In this document: in pieces, positions 54,901 through 64,000 of the stretch
How positions within the stretch are numbered: the stretch's first letter is position 1
How the letters are laid out: every line of letters begins with the position of its first letter
Source of the DNA: Elymus sibiricus
Lineage: Eukaryota > Streptophyta > Magnoliopsida > Poales > Poaceae
NCBI GenBank assembly: GCA_039707655.1
Contig: CM077671.1
Location: 306,342,509 to 306,406,508 of the forward strand
Direction: 5' to 3'
DNA length: 64,000 nucleotides
Notes under the pieces: model-generated
What the model saw: the letters and a program-made list of their open reading frames with translations, nothing else
Database searches by the model: none
Told to the model about the DNA's origin: nothing
Made by a program: the position numbers and the translations under genes

Positions 54901-55454
54901 TCGACTACATGTCAACTTCCACTTCACGTGAGTTGACGATTCGAGCTCTTGAGAGCGAGCCATGCTACACCGACGCGATTCTACATCACACTTGCTTGCG
55001 CATCGACATTGTGAAGAAAGCACTGGGACAAGTTTTCAAGGTGACATCCTTCTTGAGCATGGATATTGTGGCTCATCCTACTTGTGTTGCTTGTACCATG
55101 ACATATATTGGTCATCTTGGACCACTTACTTGCACACATGTTAGTGATGTTGCTTCCATTCTTGATTGCCATCTTTCCATGCCTCATGACATATATACCT
55201 TGTGTGTTGCATCCAACTTGTGGATTACTTGCTCGTATCATATGCTTGGTTGCAACAATGTCATTTCTTCACATATGCTATGCCCGATTGCTTGCTACAT
55301 GCTTGACTTGATTGCCTCACACATGATGAACAATATTGCTCTTTCTATTGTGTTGAGTGCCACACTATCTTCACTACACCATGTGCACATTATGCTTGGA
55401 TTGTCTTGCACTTGCACCATGTGTTTAGACACTTCATATTATTTGGTGTTGTGA
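51972..55454 (+). CDS. Giant uncharacterised ORF of element E (one in-frame stop)
   Basis: The likely start is ATG 51972 (MDRQSTSSSVFDDY); an in-frame ATG also lies at 51885. The frame is open to TGA 54627-54629 and continues in the same phase to 55454, about 1160 codons with one stop. The N-terminus (residues 15-65) is charged and coiled-coil-like (KLERLATDVRHSEARKRDY), followed by a Ser/Arg-rich segment (70-150). The rest is rich in His, Asp, Met, Cys and Ser with HHH clusters. No RT, integrase, RNase H, DTG protease or CCHC knuckle is visible. A module around MMDD(M/V)F(L/V)YHA...LPLLCV...ELT.RALES occurs twice. The frame shifts near 55430 and goes on to the 3' LTR. A gag-like or accessory role is possible but is not indicated by motif. 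A long frame at such AT content suggests it was once under selection. Confidence 0.68.
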
Positions 55455-55920
55455 ATGATTCCTATGCCTATAATACACCCTTTGTCGATTGCTTTGAGCA
55501 TGCGTGCTATGACCTTGAGGTAGATGCTCATTCTATCGTCACACATATTTGCATCACTACCTCACATTTTCATGTTTGTCTCCATGATGCCTTAGATTGT
55601 GATCAATCCATATGCTTACATGTCATGACACAATCCCTTGTCACACCATATGTTATGCATGATGACGACACTTGTTCGGTGAATAACCGCTTGAATGCTT
55701 GGTTTTGCACTAACGCTAACCACATTTGTTTTTCCAAGTGTTTGTCGTATTTGCTCCTTTTGAAGGAATTACTTGACGGTGCGACATTGGAGAGTGCCCC
55801 TTTCGAGTTTGTTGATGATGAGTGCTTGGTGATCGTCCACTTCTACTCGGCGACGCCATCTCCTTTCCATGGTGATCTGGATTTTGATCCGAGGATGGAT
55901 CTTTCCCAAGGGGGTGGGGA
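55406..55920 (+). pseudogene. C-terminal continuation of the element E frame (shifted)
   Basis: After a frameshift between about 55406 and 55454, the open frame continues with similar composition (His, Asp, Cys) through HFYSATPSPFHGDLDF and DPRMDLSQGGGDD. The purine tract encodes the last GGG. It has no stop until 56608, far inside the 3' LTR. Without a 5' shift it could not be translated as part of the long ORF in this copy. Confidence 0.6.
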
Positions 55921-56972
55921 TGATGCGGAGCATCCTACGGACATCGCCATGTCAAGAGTCCGTTTTGCAAGTGACACGTGCGACCTCTACTTCACATACA
56001 TAAAGATGAATCATCTCCTTTACACGTGTCCACTTGACCCCTTCGAGGATGGCATACTACTTGACACTCCTTCGTGTGCATATATAGGTATTGTCGGACC
56101 TTCACGGATGACAAGAAGGAGTGCAAACGCCAAGGAACGACTACACCTTCCTCAAGGTAAGCCTGGAAGCGGAGACGGAAGAAGATGGAGCTGCGGAGTC
56201 TACAGCAGCCGGATGTCTGACAGCCTCCGGACGTCCGACGTCTTCCGAACGTCCGACGCCTGGAGTCCATCCCAACCACAGGACGAGGAGAATCTACAGC
56301 GACCGGACGACCGACGCGTTCCGGACGTCCGACAGACTCCAGCGCCCGGATGTCCGAGCCCATCCGGAAATCCGGCGCCAAGTCACCCGTGCCGAAATGA
56401 CGGAGGTCCGAAGACCTCCGGACGACCGAGCCACGGACGTCCGACACGCTCCGAACGTCCGGACCCTCCCGAGCCTCCGGACGACCGACGCCCTCCGGAC
56501 GTCCGACACTTGCCTGTGTGCAGCCATGGGCCTTGGGCCTTGTATCCCTTCTCCACTTACCCCTTCATGGCCAAGACTATATATACTCCACCCCCACCTC
56601 CATTCTAGGGTTAGCATTGACTTATCTCATAGATAGATGAGCCTTTGCTCCTTCCACTACCTCTCCCATGGAGTAGATGCCTCTATGAGAAGACCCCTAG
56701 TGGATGTCAAGGCCCCCTTGCGTGGGAAGATCCCTAGTGGATTCAAGGCCTCATCTCCCCATGGGATTTGGGATGAACTCTACCATGTATCCTCTTTCCC
56801 ATTGTTGTTCTTGTACCCTTGTGGATCTTGTGTGGATGTGAGCATAGTGGATGTGTGATTGGACTTGTTTTGAGTGCTTCTCTTGTGATTTCCCCGTCGT
56901 GTTCTTTGTGTTCATTCACAAATTCACTTCCAATTCGTGAAAGATCGACGCACACGGGCGTGCCCCGTATCA
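55921..56972 (+). repeat. 3' LTR of element E
   Basis: This LTR is 1052 bp and collinear with the 5' LTR, with scattered substitutions and small indels (for example CTTCGTGTGC against CTTCTGTGTGC). The palindrome array is at 56205-56510. Confidence 0.9.
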
Positions 56973-57434
56973 GTAGCATTATAAGGTGATCCCTCACTAA
57001 AATTTCAAGATAAAATTGTGTTCTCCCCGAGTGTGCACCGCTGCGAAAGTTCGTCGTTTCGAGACACCACGTGATGATCGGGTGTGATAGACTCTACGTT
57101 CGCATACAACGGGTGCAAGCCAGTGTTGCACATGCAGAGCACTTGGGTTAAACTTGACGAGCCTAGCATGTATAGACATGGCCTCGGAACACAAGAGACC
57201 GAAAGGTCGAACATGAGTCATATAGTAGATATGATCAACATGAAGATGTTCACCATTGAAACCACCTCATCTCACGTGATGATCGGACTTGGGTTGGTGA
57301 ATTTGGATCATGTAGCACTCGGATGACCGGAGGGATGTCATTTTGAGTGGGAGTTTTTAAGTAATATGATTAACTAAACTCATTATCTTGAAAAATAGTC
57401 TAAGTTGTCTTTGCAAATTTTATGTTGTAGATCA
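56973..57434 (+). other. Copia 5' leader, part 2
   Basis: It begins with the right copy of the target duplication (GTAGC) and continues the copia leader (CACCACGTGATGATCGGGTG and similar) to the gag ATG at 57435. No coding function. Confidence 0.8.
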
Positions 57435-60400
57435 ATGGCTCGCGCAGTAGTTCCCCTTAATTTCAATGCGTTCCTAGAGAAAGCTAAGCTGAAAGATGAT
57501 GGAAGTAACTTTGTAGACTGGGCCCGTAATCTGAGGATTATCCTCACGGCTTCCCAAAAGGCTTATGTCCTTGATGCACCGCTCGGTGAGCCACCCGCTC
57601 CAGTGTCGTCTGCAGATGTTGTGAACGCATGACAGTCGCGTTCGGATGATTACTCAATAGTTTAGTGTGCTACGTTGTATGGCTTAGAGCCGGGACTTCA
57701 AAGGTGTTTTGAATGTCATGGAGCATATGAGATGTTCCAAGAGTTGACGTTTATCTTTGAAAAGAATGCCCGGATCGAGAGGTATGAGACCTCTGATAAG
57801 TTCTATGCTTGCAAAATGGAGGAGAACGGGTTTGTCAGTGAACACATACTCAGAATGTCTGGGTATTCCCACCGTCTGGCTGAGTTAGGAATTGCTCTCG
57901 CGCCGGAGGCGATCACTGACAGAGTTCTTCAATCACTGCCACCTAGCTATAAGAGCTTTGTGTTGAACTATAACATGCAAGGGATGAACAAGTTAGTCGC
58001 CGAGCTGTTTGCGATGCTGAAAGTCGCTGAGTCTGAAATCCAGAAGGAGCATCAAGTGTTCATGGTCAATACAACCACTAGTTTCAAGAAGAATGGCAAG
58101 GGCAAGAAGGGTAACTCCAAGAAGAGTGGCAAAGCAGTTGCCCCTCCCGTGAAGAAACCCAAGACTGGACCCAAGCCAGAAACTGAGTGCTTTCATTGCA
58201 AGGGTACTGGCCACTGGAACCGGAATTGCCCCAAATATCTGGCCGACAAGAAGGCGACCAACACCATACAAGGTATATATGATATACATGTTATTGATGT
58301 GTACCTTACCAACTCTCGTTGTAGTGCCTGGGTATTTGATACTGGTTCGGTTGCTCACATTTGCAACTCAAAACAGGAACTGCAGAATAGACGGAGGCTG
58401 ACAAAGAATGAAGTGATGATGCGCGTGGGAAATGGTTCCAAGGTTGATGTGATCGCCGTCGGCACGCTCGCTCTTCGATTACCATCGGGATTAGTGATGA
58501 ACCTGAATAATTGTTATTTAGTGCCCGCGTTAAGCATGAACATTATATCTGGATCTTGTTTATTGCGAGACGGTTACTCATTTAAATCAGAGACTAATGG
58601 TTGTTCTATTTATATGAGTAATATCTTTTATGGTCATGCACCCATTGTGAGGGGTTTATTCTTATTAAATCTCGATAGTGATGATACACATGTTCATAAC
58701 ATTGATGCCAAAAGATGTAGAGTTGATAATGATAGTACCACTTTCTTGTGGCACTGCCGCTTAGGTCATATTGGTGTAAAACGCATGAAGAAACTCCATG
58801 CTGATGGACTTTTGGAGTTACTTGATTTTGAATCACTTGACACATGTGAACCATGCCTCATGGGCAAGATGACTAAGACCCCGTTCTCTGGAACAATGGA
58901 ACGGGCAAGTGACTTGTTGGAAATCATACATACTGATGTGTGTGGTCTGATGAGCATTGAGGCGCGCGGTGGATATCGTTACTTTCTCACCTTCACCGAT
59001 GACTTAAGTAGATATGGGTATATTTACTTAATGAAACATAAGTTTGAAACGTTTGAAAAGTTCAAGCAATTTCAGAGTGAAGTTGAGAATCATCGTAACA
59101 AGAAGATTAAATTCCTATGATCTGATCGAGGAGGAGAATATCTGAGTTATGAGTTTGGCAATCACTTAAGACAATGTGGAATTGTTTCACAATTGAGGCC
59201 ACCTGGAACACCACAACGTAATGGTGTGTCCGAACATCGTAATCGAACCTTATTGGATATGGTGCGGTCTATGATGTCTCTTGCCGATTTGCCACTATCG
59301 TTTTGGGGTTATGTGTTAGAGACAACTGCATTCACTTTAAATAGGGCACCATCTAAATCCATTGAGACGATGCCGTATGAACTGTGGTTTGGCAAGAAAC
59401 CAAAGTTGTCATTTCTTAAAGTTTGGGGATGCGATGCTTATGTCAAAAAGCTTCAGCCTGAAAAGCTAGAACCCAATGCGGAGAAATGCGTCTTTATAGA
59501 TACCCAAAAGAGACGGTTGGGTACACCTTCTATCTCAGATCCGAAGGCAAAGTGTTTTTCGCTAAGAACGGGTCATTTCTCGAGAAAGAGTTTCTCTCGA
59601 AAGAATTGAGTGGGAGGAGGATAGAACTTGATGAGGTTGTTGAACCTTCACTTCAACTAGAGAGTAGCACAGGGCAGAAAGATGTTTCTGTGGAGCCTAC
59701 ATCAGCTAAAGAGGAAGCTAATGATAGTGATCATGAAGCTTCGGATGAAGTTACTGTCGAACCTCGTAGGTCGACAAGGGCACGTACTGCTCCTGAATGG
59801 TACGGTAACCTTGTCTTAGAGGTCATGTTGTTGGACAACGATGAACCTATGAGCTATGGAGAAGCGATGGTGGGCCCGGATTCCGACAAATGGTTAGAGG
59901 CCATGAAATCCGAGATATGATCCATGTATGAAAATAAAGTGTGGACTTTGGAAGTATTACCTGAAGGGCGAAAGCCGAAAGGCCATTCAGAATAAATGGA
60001 TCTTTAAGAGGAAGACGGACGCAGACGGTAATGTCACAGTCTATAAAGCTCGACTTGTGGCAAAGGGTTTTTCACAAGTTCAAGGAATTGACTACGATGA
60101 GACTTTCTCTCTCGTAGTGATGCTTAAGTCCATCAGAATCATGTTAGCAATAGCTGCATTTTTCGATTATGAAATTTGGCAGATGGATGTCAAAACAGCG
60201 TTCCTCAACGGTTTCCTTGAGGAAGAGTTGTATATGATGCAACCAGAAGGTTTTGTTAATCGAGAGAATGCTGACAAAGTTTGCAAGCTCCAGCGATCCA
60301 TTTATGGACTGGTGCAGGCATCTCGGAGTTGGAATAAACGCTTTGATGAGGTGTTCAAAGTGTTTGGGTTTATACAAGTTTATGGAGAAGCTTGTATTTA

Positions 60401-61424
60401 CAAGAAAGTGAGTGGGAGCTATATAGTGTTTCTAATATTATATGTGGATGGCATATTGCTTATTGGAAACAATATAGAATTTTTGGAAAGCATGAAGGAA
60501 TATTTGAACAAGAGTTTTTCAATGAAGGACCTAGGAGAAGCTGCTTTCATATTGGGCATCAAGATCTATAGAGATAGATCAAGACGCTCAATAGGACTTT
60601 CACAGAGGACATACCTTGATAAAGTTTTGAAGAAGTTCAAAATGGACCAGTCCAAGAAAGGGTTCTTTCCTGTGTTGCAAGGTGTGAAGTTGAGTAAGAC
60701 TCAATGCCCAGTGACTGCAGAGGATAGAGAAAAGGTGAGTGTCATCCCCTATGCTTCTGTCATAGGCTCTATCATGTATGCAATGCTATGCACAAGACCA
60801 GATGTCAGCCTTGCCATAAGTATGGCCGGAAGGTTTCAAAGTAATCCAGGTGTGGATCACTGGACGACGGTCAAGAATATCCTAAAGTACCTGAAAAGGA
60901 CTAAGAAAATGTTTCTCGTTTATGGAGGTGATCAAAAGCTCGTCATAAAGGGTTACGTCGATGCAAGCTTTGACACTGATCCAGATGACTCTAAGTCTCA
61001 AACCGGATACGTATTTATTCTCAATGGAGGAGCAGTAAGCTGGTGCAGTTCCAAGAAAAGCGTGGTAGCTGATTCTACATGCGAAGCGGAGTACATAGCT
61101 GCCTCGGAGGCGGCAAAAAAAGGTGTCTGGATGAAGTAGTTCATGACGGATCTTGGAGTTGTGCCCAGTGCACTGGACCCAATGACTCTGTTCTGTGACA
61201 ACACTGGTGCCATTGCTCTAGCCAAGGAACCAAGGTTTCACAAGAGGACCAGACACATAAAGTGACGCTTCAATTCCATCCGCAATTACATCGAGGAGGG
61301 TGACATAAATATTTGCAAAGTACACACGGATCTGAATGTTGCAGACCCGTTGACTAAGCCTCTTCCACGAGGGAAACATGATCAATACCAGAACTGTATG
61401 GGTGTTAGATTCATTACAATGTAA
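57435..61424 (+). pseudogene. Copia Gag-Pol polyprotein, inactivated
   Basis: The start is ATG 57435 (MARAVVPLNF). Gag is broken by TGA at 57630 and TAG at 57663. The zinc knuckle CFHCKGTGHWNRNC is near 58188, the protease motif WVFDTGSVAHIC near 58332, and the preintegrase zinc motif LWHCRLGH near 58746. The integrase core has HTDVCG (about 58930), DRGGEY (about 59124) and SEHRNR (about 59230), interrupted by a TGA at 59118-59120. Frameshifts lie near 59500 and 59940. Reverse transcriptase shows WQMDVKTAFLNG and YVDGILLIG (about 60440), where the catalytic YVDD has become YVDG. RNase H (YVDASFDTD and CEAEYIA) is followed by stops at 61137 and 61264. A functional copy would encode about 1300 residues. 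This copy is dead. Confidence 0.92.
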
Positions 61425-61474
61425 ATCACATAGTGATGTGAGCTAGATTATTGACTCTAGTGCAAGTGGGAGAC

Positions 61475-63232
61475 CGTTGGAAATATGCCCTACAAGCAAT
61501 AATAAAATGGTTATTATTATATTTCCTTGTTCATGATAATTGTTTATTATCCATGCTATAATTGTATTGATTGGAAACTCAAATACATGTGTGGGTATAT
61601 AGACAACACCGTGTCTCTAGTAAGCCTCTATAGGACTAGCTCATTGATCAAAGATGGTCAAGGTTTCCTGGCCATAGACATGAGTTGTCATTTGATGACG
61701 GGATCACATCATTAGGAGAATGATGTGATAGACAAGACCCAAACTATGAACGTAGCATATGATCGTGTCAGTTTGTTGCTATTGTTTTCTGCATGTCAAG
61801 TATATGTTCCTATGACCATGAGATCATGTAACTCACTAACATCGGAGGAGTACCTTGTGTGTATCAAACGTCACAACGTAACTGGGTGACCATAAAGATG
61901 CTCTACAGGTATCTTCGAGGGTGTCTGTTGAGTTGGCATGGATCAAGACTGGGATTTGTTACTCCGTGTGACGGAGAGGTATCTCAGGGCCCACTCGGTA
62001 ATACAACATCACAATGAGCCTTGCAAGCAAAGTGACTAAAGAGTTAGCCACGGGATCTTGTATTACGGAACGAGTAAAGAGACTTGCCGGTAACGAGACT
62101 GAACTAGGTATAGAGATACCGACGATCGAATCTCGGGCAAGTAACATACCGATAAACAAAGGGAACAACGTACGGGATTAACTGAATCCTTGACATAGAG
62201 GTTCAACCGATAAAGATCTTCGTAGAATATGTAGGAACCAATATGGGCATCCAGGTCCCACTATTGGTTATTGGCCGTAGAGGTGTCTCGGTCATGTCTA
62301 CATAGTTCTCGAACCCGCAGGGTCTGCACACTTAACGTTCGGTGACGTTTCGGTATTATTGAGTTGTATATGTTGGTGACCGAAGGTTGTTAGGAGTCCC
62401 GGATGAGATCCCGGACGTCACGAGGAGTTCCGGAATGGTCCGGAGGTAAAGATTTATATATAGGAAAGTGGTATTTGGGTTCCGGAAAAGTTTCGAGTAT
62501 TTTTGGTAGTGTACCGGGAGTGACGAATGGGTTCCGGGGGTCCACCGGGAGCGGCCCACCCACCCCGGGGGCCACATGGGCCAAAGAGGTGGCGCACCAG
62601 ACCCTGGTGGGCTAGGCAGCCGACCCCATGAGGGCCCATGCGCCCAAGAGGAAAAGGGTGGAGGGTGCGAGGAGTCCTTGTTGGAGTAGGACTCCTCCCC
62701 CACGCCCACCTCCTTGTTGGAGGTGGATTCCACCTCTTGGCCGGCGGCCAAGGCCCTAGGGGAAACCCTAGGGCGCCTCCTCCCACCCCTTCCTCCTATA
62801 TATAGTGGAGGTTTGAGGGCAGCCCAACACCTGAAAAGCCACGTGCTGCCCTCTCCTCTCTAGATCATCTCTCTCCTCTAGATTAGTTCGGTAGAGCTCG
62901 GCGAAGCCCTGCCGGATTAGTTCACCACCACCGCCACCACGCCGTTGTGCTGCCGGAGAACTCATCTACCTCTCCACCCTCGCTTGCTGGATCAAGGAGG
63001 CGGAGATCGTCATCGAGTTGTACGTGTGCTGAACGCGGAGGTGCTGTCCGTTCGGCACTAGATTTGGATCGCGAAGACGTTAGACTACATCAACCACGTT
63101 TCTTAACTCTTCCTCCTTAGCGATCTACAAGGGTATGTGAATCCAATCTCCCCTCTCGCGGATGCTCATCTCCATGGATAGATCTTGTGTGTGCGTAGGA
63201 AATTTTTTGTTTCCCATGCAACGTTCCCAACA
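61475..63232 (+). repeat. 3' LTR of the copia element
   Basis: It is 1758 bp long, preceded by the polypurine AAGTGGGAGA and starting CGTTGGAAATATG (TG changed to CG). It ends CCCAACA, followed by the target duplication. Relative to the 5' LTR it lacks about 30 bp near 63058 (the ATCATGATTGG segment) and has scattered substitutions. Confidence 0.9.
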
Positions 63233-63237
63233 CTTTC

Positions 63238-64000
63238 AATAGAAATGATTATACAATTTTTTTATGCTCGGCTTTCTCATGATGATCAAGTATTACTCAA
63301 TTCTTGTGCTACTGGCTCCTATATGAGGATGACTATGGAATTTAAATGGTATCTTCTAGAAAGAATTAAACGCAACTGTGAAGATTGGGCCCTCGAGAAA
63401 GGTAAAGAGTCAGGTATAAAGCTTAATTTTGATTTTGTCAAATCTTTTATGAAGACTAATGCTTTCCATGAGTTTAGCAATAAATATGGTCTTGGCTGTG
63501 AGATAGTAGCTACTTTATGTGAATCATTTGCTACTCATGTTAATCTCCCCAAGGAGAAGTGGTTTAAATATCATCCTCCCATTGAAAAACCATTAGAAGA
63601 ACCAGTTAAAATTAAGAAGGAAGAAATAATTGTTAACCACGTTGATCCAGTTGTTCCTACTTCTTATATTGAGAAACCTCCTTTTCCTGTTAGGATTAGG
63701 GAACATGCTAAAGCAACAACTGTGGTTAATAAAAGTCATGTTAGGACACCTAAACCTTGTGAACAAATAAATGTTGAGCCTAATGTTGCTATGGTTAAAG
63801 ATCTCCTAGTTGATAATATTGATGGCAGGTTATTTACTTCTGTGATGAAGCTGCTAGAATTGCAAAACCTATTAGAAATGAGCGGGATGAGCTCGATAAA
63901 AACAAACCAGTTGTAGGCATGCCTGTTGTTTCAGTTAAAATTGGAGATCATTGTTATCATGGCTTGTGTGACATTGGTGCTAGTGTTAGTGCTATACCTT
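63238..64000 (+). pseudogene. Gag C-terminal part and protease of element D
   Basis: It continues the gag interrupted at 46603. The first segment (about 63238-63840) encodes a gag tail rich in Lys, Glu and Pro (KIKKEEIIVNHVDP). A +1 shift near 63835 leads to a frame with CDIGASVSAIP, the retropepsin catalytic motif (D at about 63970), at the window end. There is no zinc knuckle between them. The remainder of the element is outside. Confidence 0.78.

Larger units (their letters stand above)
49193..56972 (+). mobile_element. Non-autonomous LTR retrotransposon E with a giant ORF
   Basis: It is 7780 bp with LTRs at 49193-50247 and 55921-56972, a primer site resembling a Met-tRNA type (TTGGTATCAAGGGCC, 50250), and a purine tract (AAGGGGGTGGGGA) just before the 3' LTR. 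The target duplication is GCAGC (49188-49192) and GTAGC (56973-56977), one mismatch. Excision would restore the copia leader. The interior has no reverse transcriptase, integrase, RNase H or protease motif, only a very long frame (51972 onward) for an unrecognised protein. I cannot match it to a named family. Trans-mobilisation by an autonomous partner is the likely mode of movement. Confidence 0.88.
46604..63232 (+). mobile_element. Copia LTR retrotransposon, Angela/WIS/BARE type, with nested element E
   Basis: The perfect target duplication CTTTC (46599-46603 and 63233-63237) brackets two LTRs (46604-48390 and 61475-63232). The LTR start region TTGGAAATATGCCC and a TGGTATCAGCGCTAGG primer site are characteristic of the Angela/WIS/BARE copia group. 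The polyprotein (57435-61424) has copia order: gag, protease, integrase, RT, RNase H. It is inactivated by stops and frameshifts. The leader is split at 49193-56972 by element E; without it the element is about 8.85 kb, normal for the family. Confidence 0.93.
44492..64000 (+). mobile_element. Gypsy-like LTR element D (split by copia, right end off-window)
   Basis: It has a 5' LTR (44492-46009), a degenerate tRNA-Asp primer site, and a gag frame that starts near 46088 and is interrupted at 46603. After the 16.6-kb copia insertion the gag-protease frame resumes at 63238 and continues to the window end in a retropepsin domain. The insertion lies in LINE sequence. The right boundary and 3' LTR are not in view. 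Confidence 0.85.

Noticed and set aside
57435..61424. Integrated plant virus (caulimovirid) as source of the RT
   Set aside because: Domain order is protease-integrase-RT-RNase H between LTRs with a target duplication, the copia arrangement. No movement-protein or coat motifs are present.

Overview
The window is nuclear DNA from a grass of the wheat/barley tribe (Triticeae). The evidence is the transposon content: a copia element with the Angela/WIS/BARE type of LTR start and an initiator-Met primer site, several gypsy-like elements whose LTRs start TGATACGTCTCCAACG and which use a tRNA-Asp primer site, Stowaway and Tourist MITEs, decayed LINEs, and two plant-specific genes. No bacterial, organellar or viral genome architecture is present. 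Species assignment within the tribe is not possible from the sequence alone.

Layout. 1-4524: minus-strand gypsy-like element (5' LTR, primer site, broken gag-protease frame) that runs off the left edge. 4525-24050: a very decayed plus-strand LINE, split by that element and by a solo LTR (4619-5750 and 18895-19157). The solo LTR is itself split by two non-autonomous gypsy-like elements, B (5838-12417) and C (12418-18894). 24050-28745: a gene island with a single-exon GeBP/DUF573 transcription-factor gene (25436-26908, plus). 28746-36640: two decayed minus-strand LINEs, the second interrupted by a 2.8-kb solo LTR-like insertion with a perfect 5-bp target duplication. 37540-41230: a DUF1644 zinc-finger gene on the minus strand, with an inferred 2.7-kb 5'-UTR intron full of MITEs and tandem repeats and a GC-rich first exon. 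41331-42148: two Tourist-type MITEs back to back. 42152-64000: a four-level nest. A LINE with an RNase H tail is cut by gypsy-like element D. D's gag is cut by a 16.6-kb copia insertion (46604-63232, perfect CTTTC duplication). The copia leader is cut by a 7.8-kb LTR element E (49193-56972).

Function. Only the GeBP-like gene and the DUF1644 gene look like functional host genes. Everything else is mobile DNA, and nearly all of its coding capacity is broken by stops, frameshifts or truncation. The exceptions are uninterrupted ORFs in non-autonomous elements: a 232-codon ORF in C and a 914-codon open stretch in E.

The most unusual object is element E. It has complete LTRs but no visible reverse transcriptase, integrase or protease. 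Instead it has one very long open frame for a His/Cys/Met/Asp-rich protein with an internal duplication. This frame reads through the polypurine tract into the 3' LTR. The LTRs and leader carry arrays of a GGACGTCCG palindrome. The second point of interest is an 80-bp block, identical at 78 positions, that follows unrelated ORFs in elements B and C.
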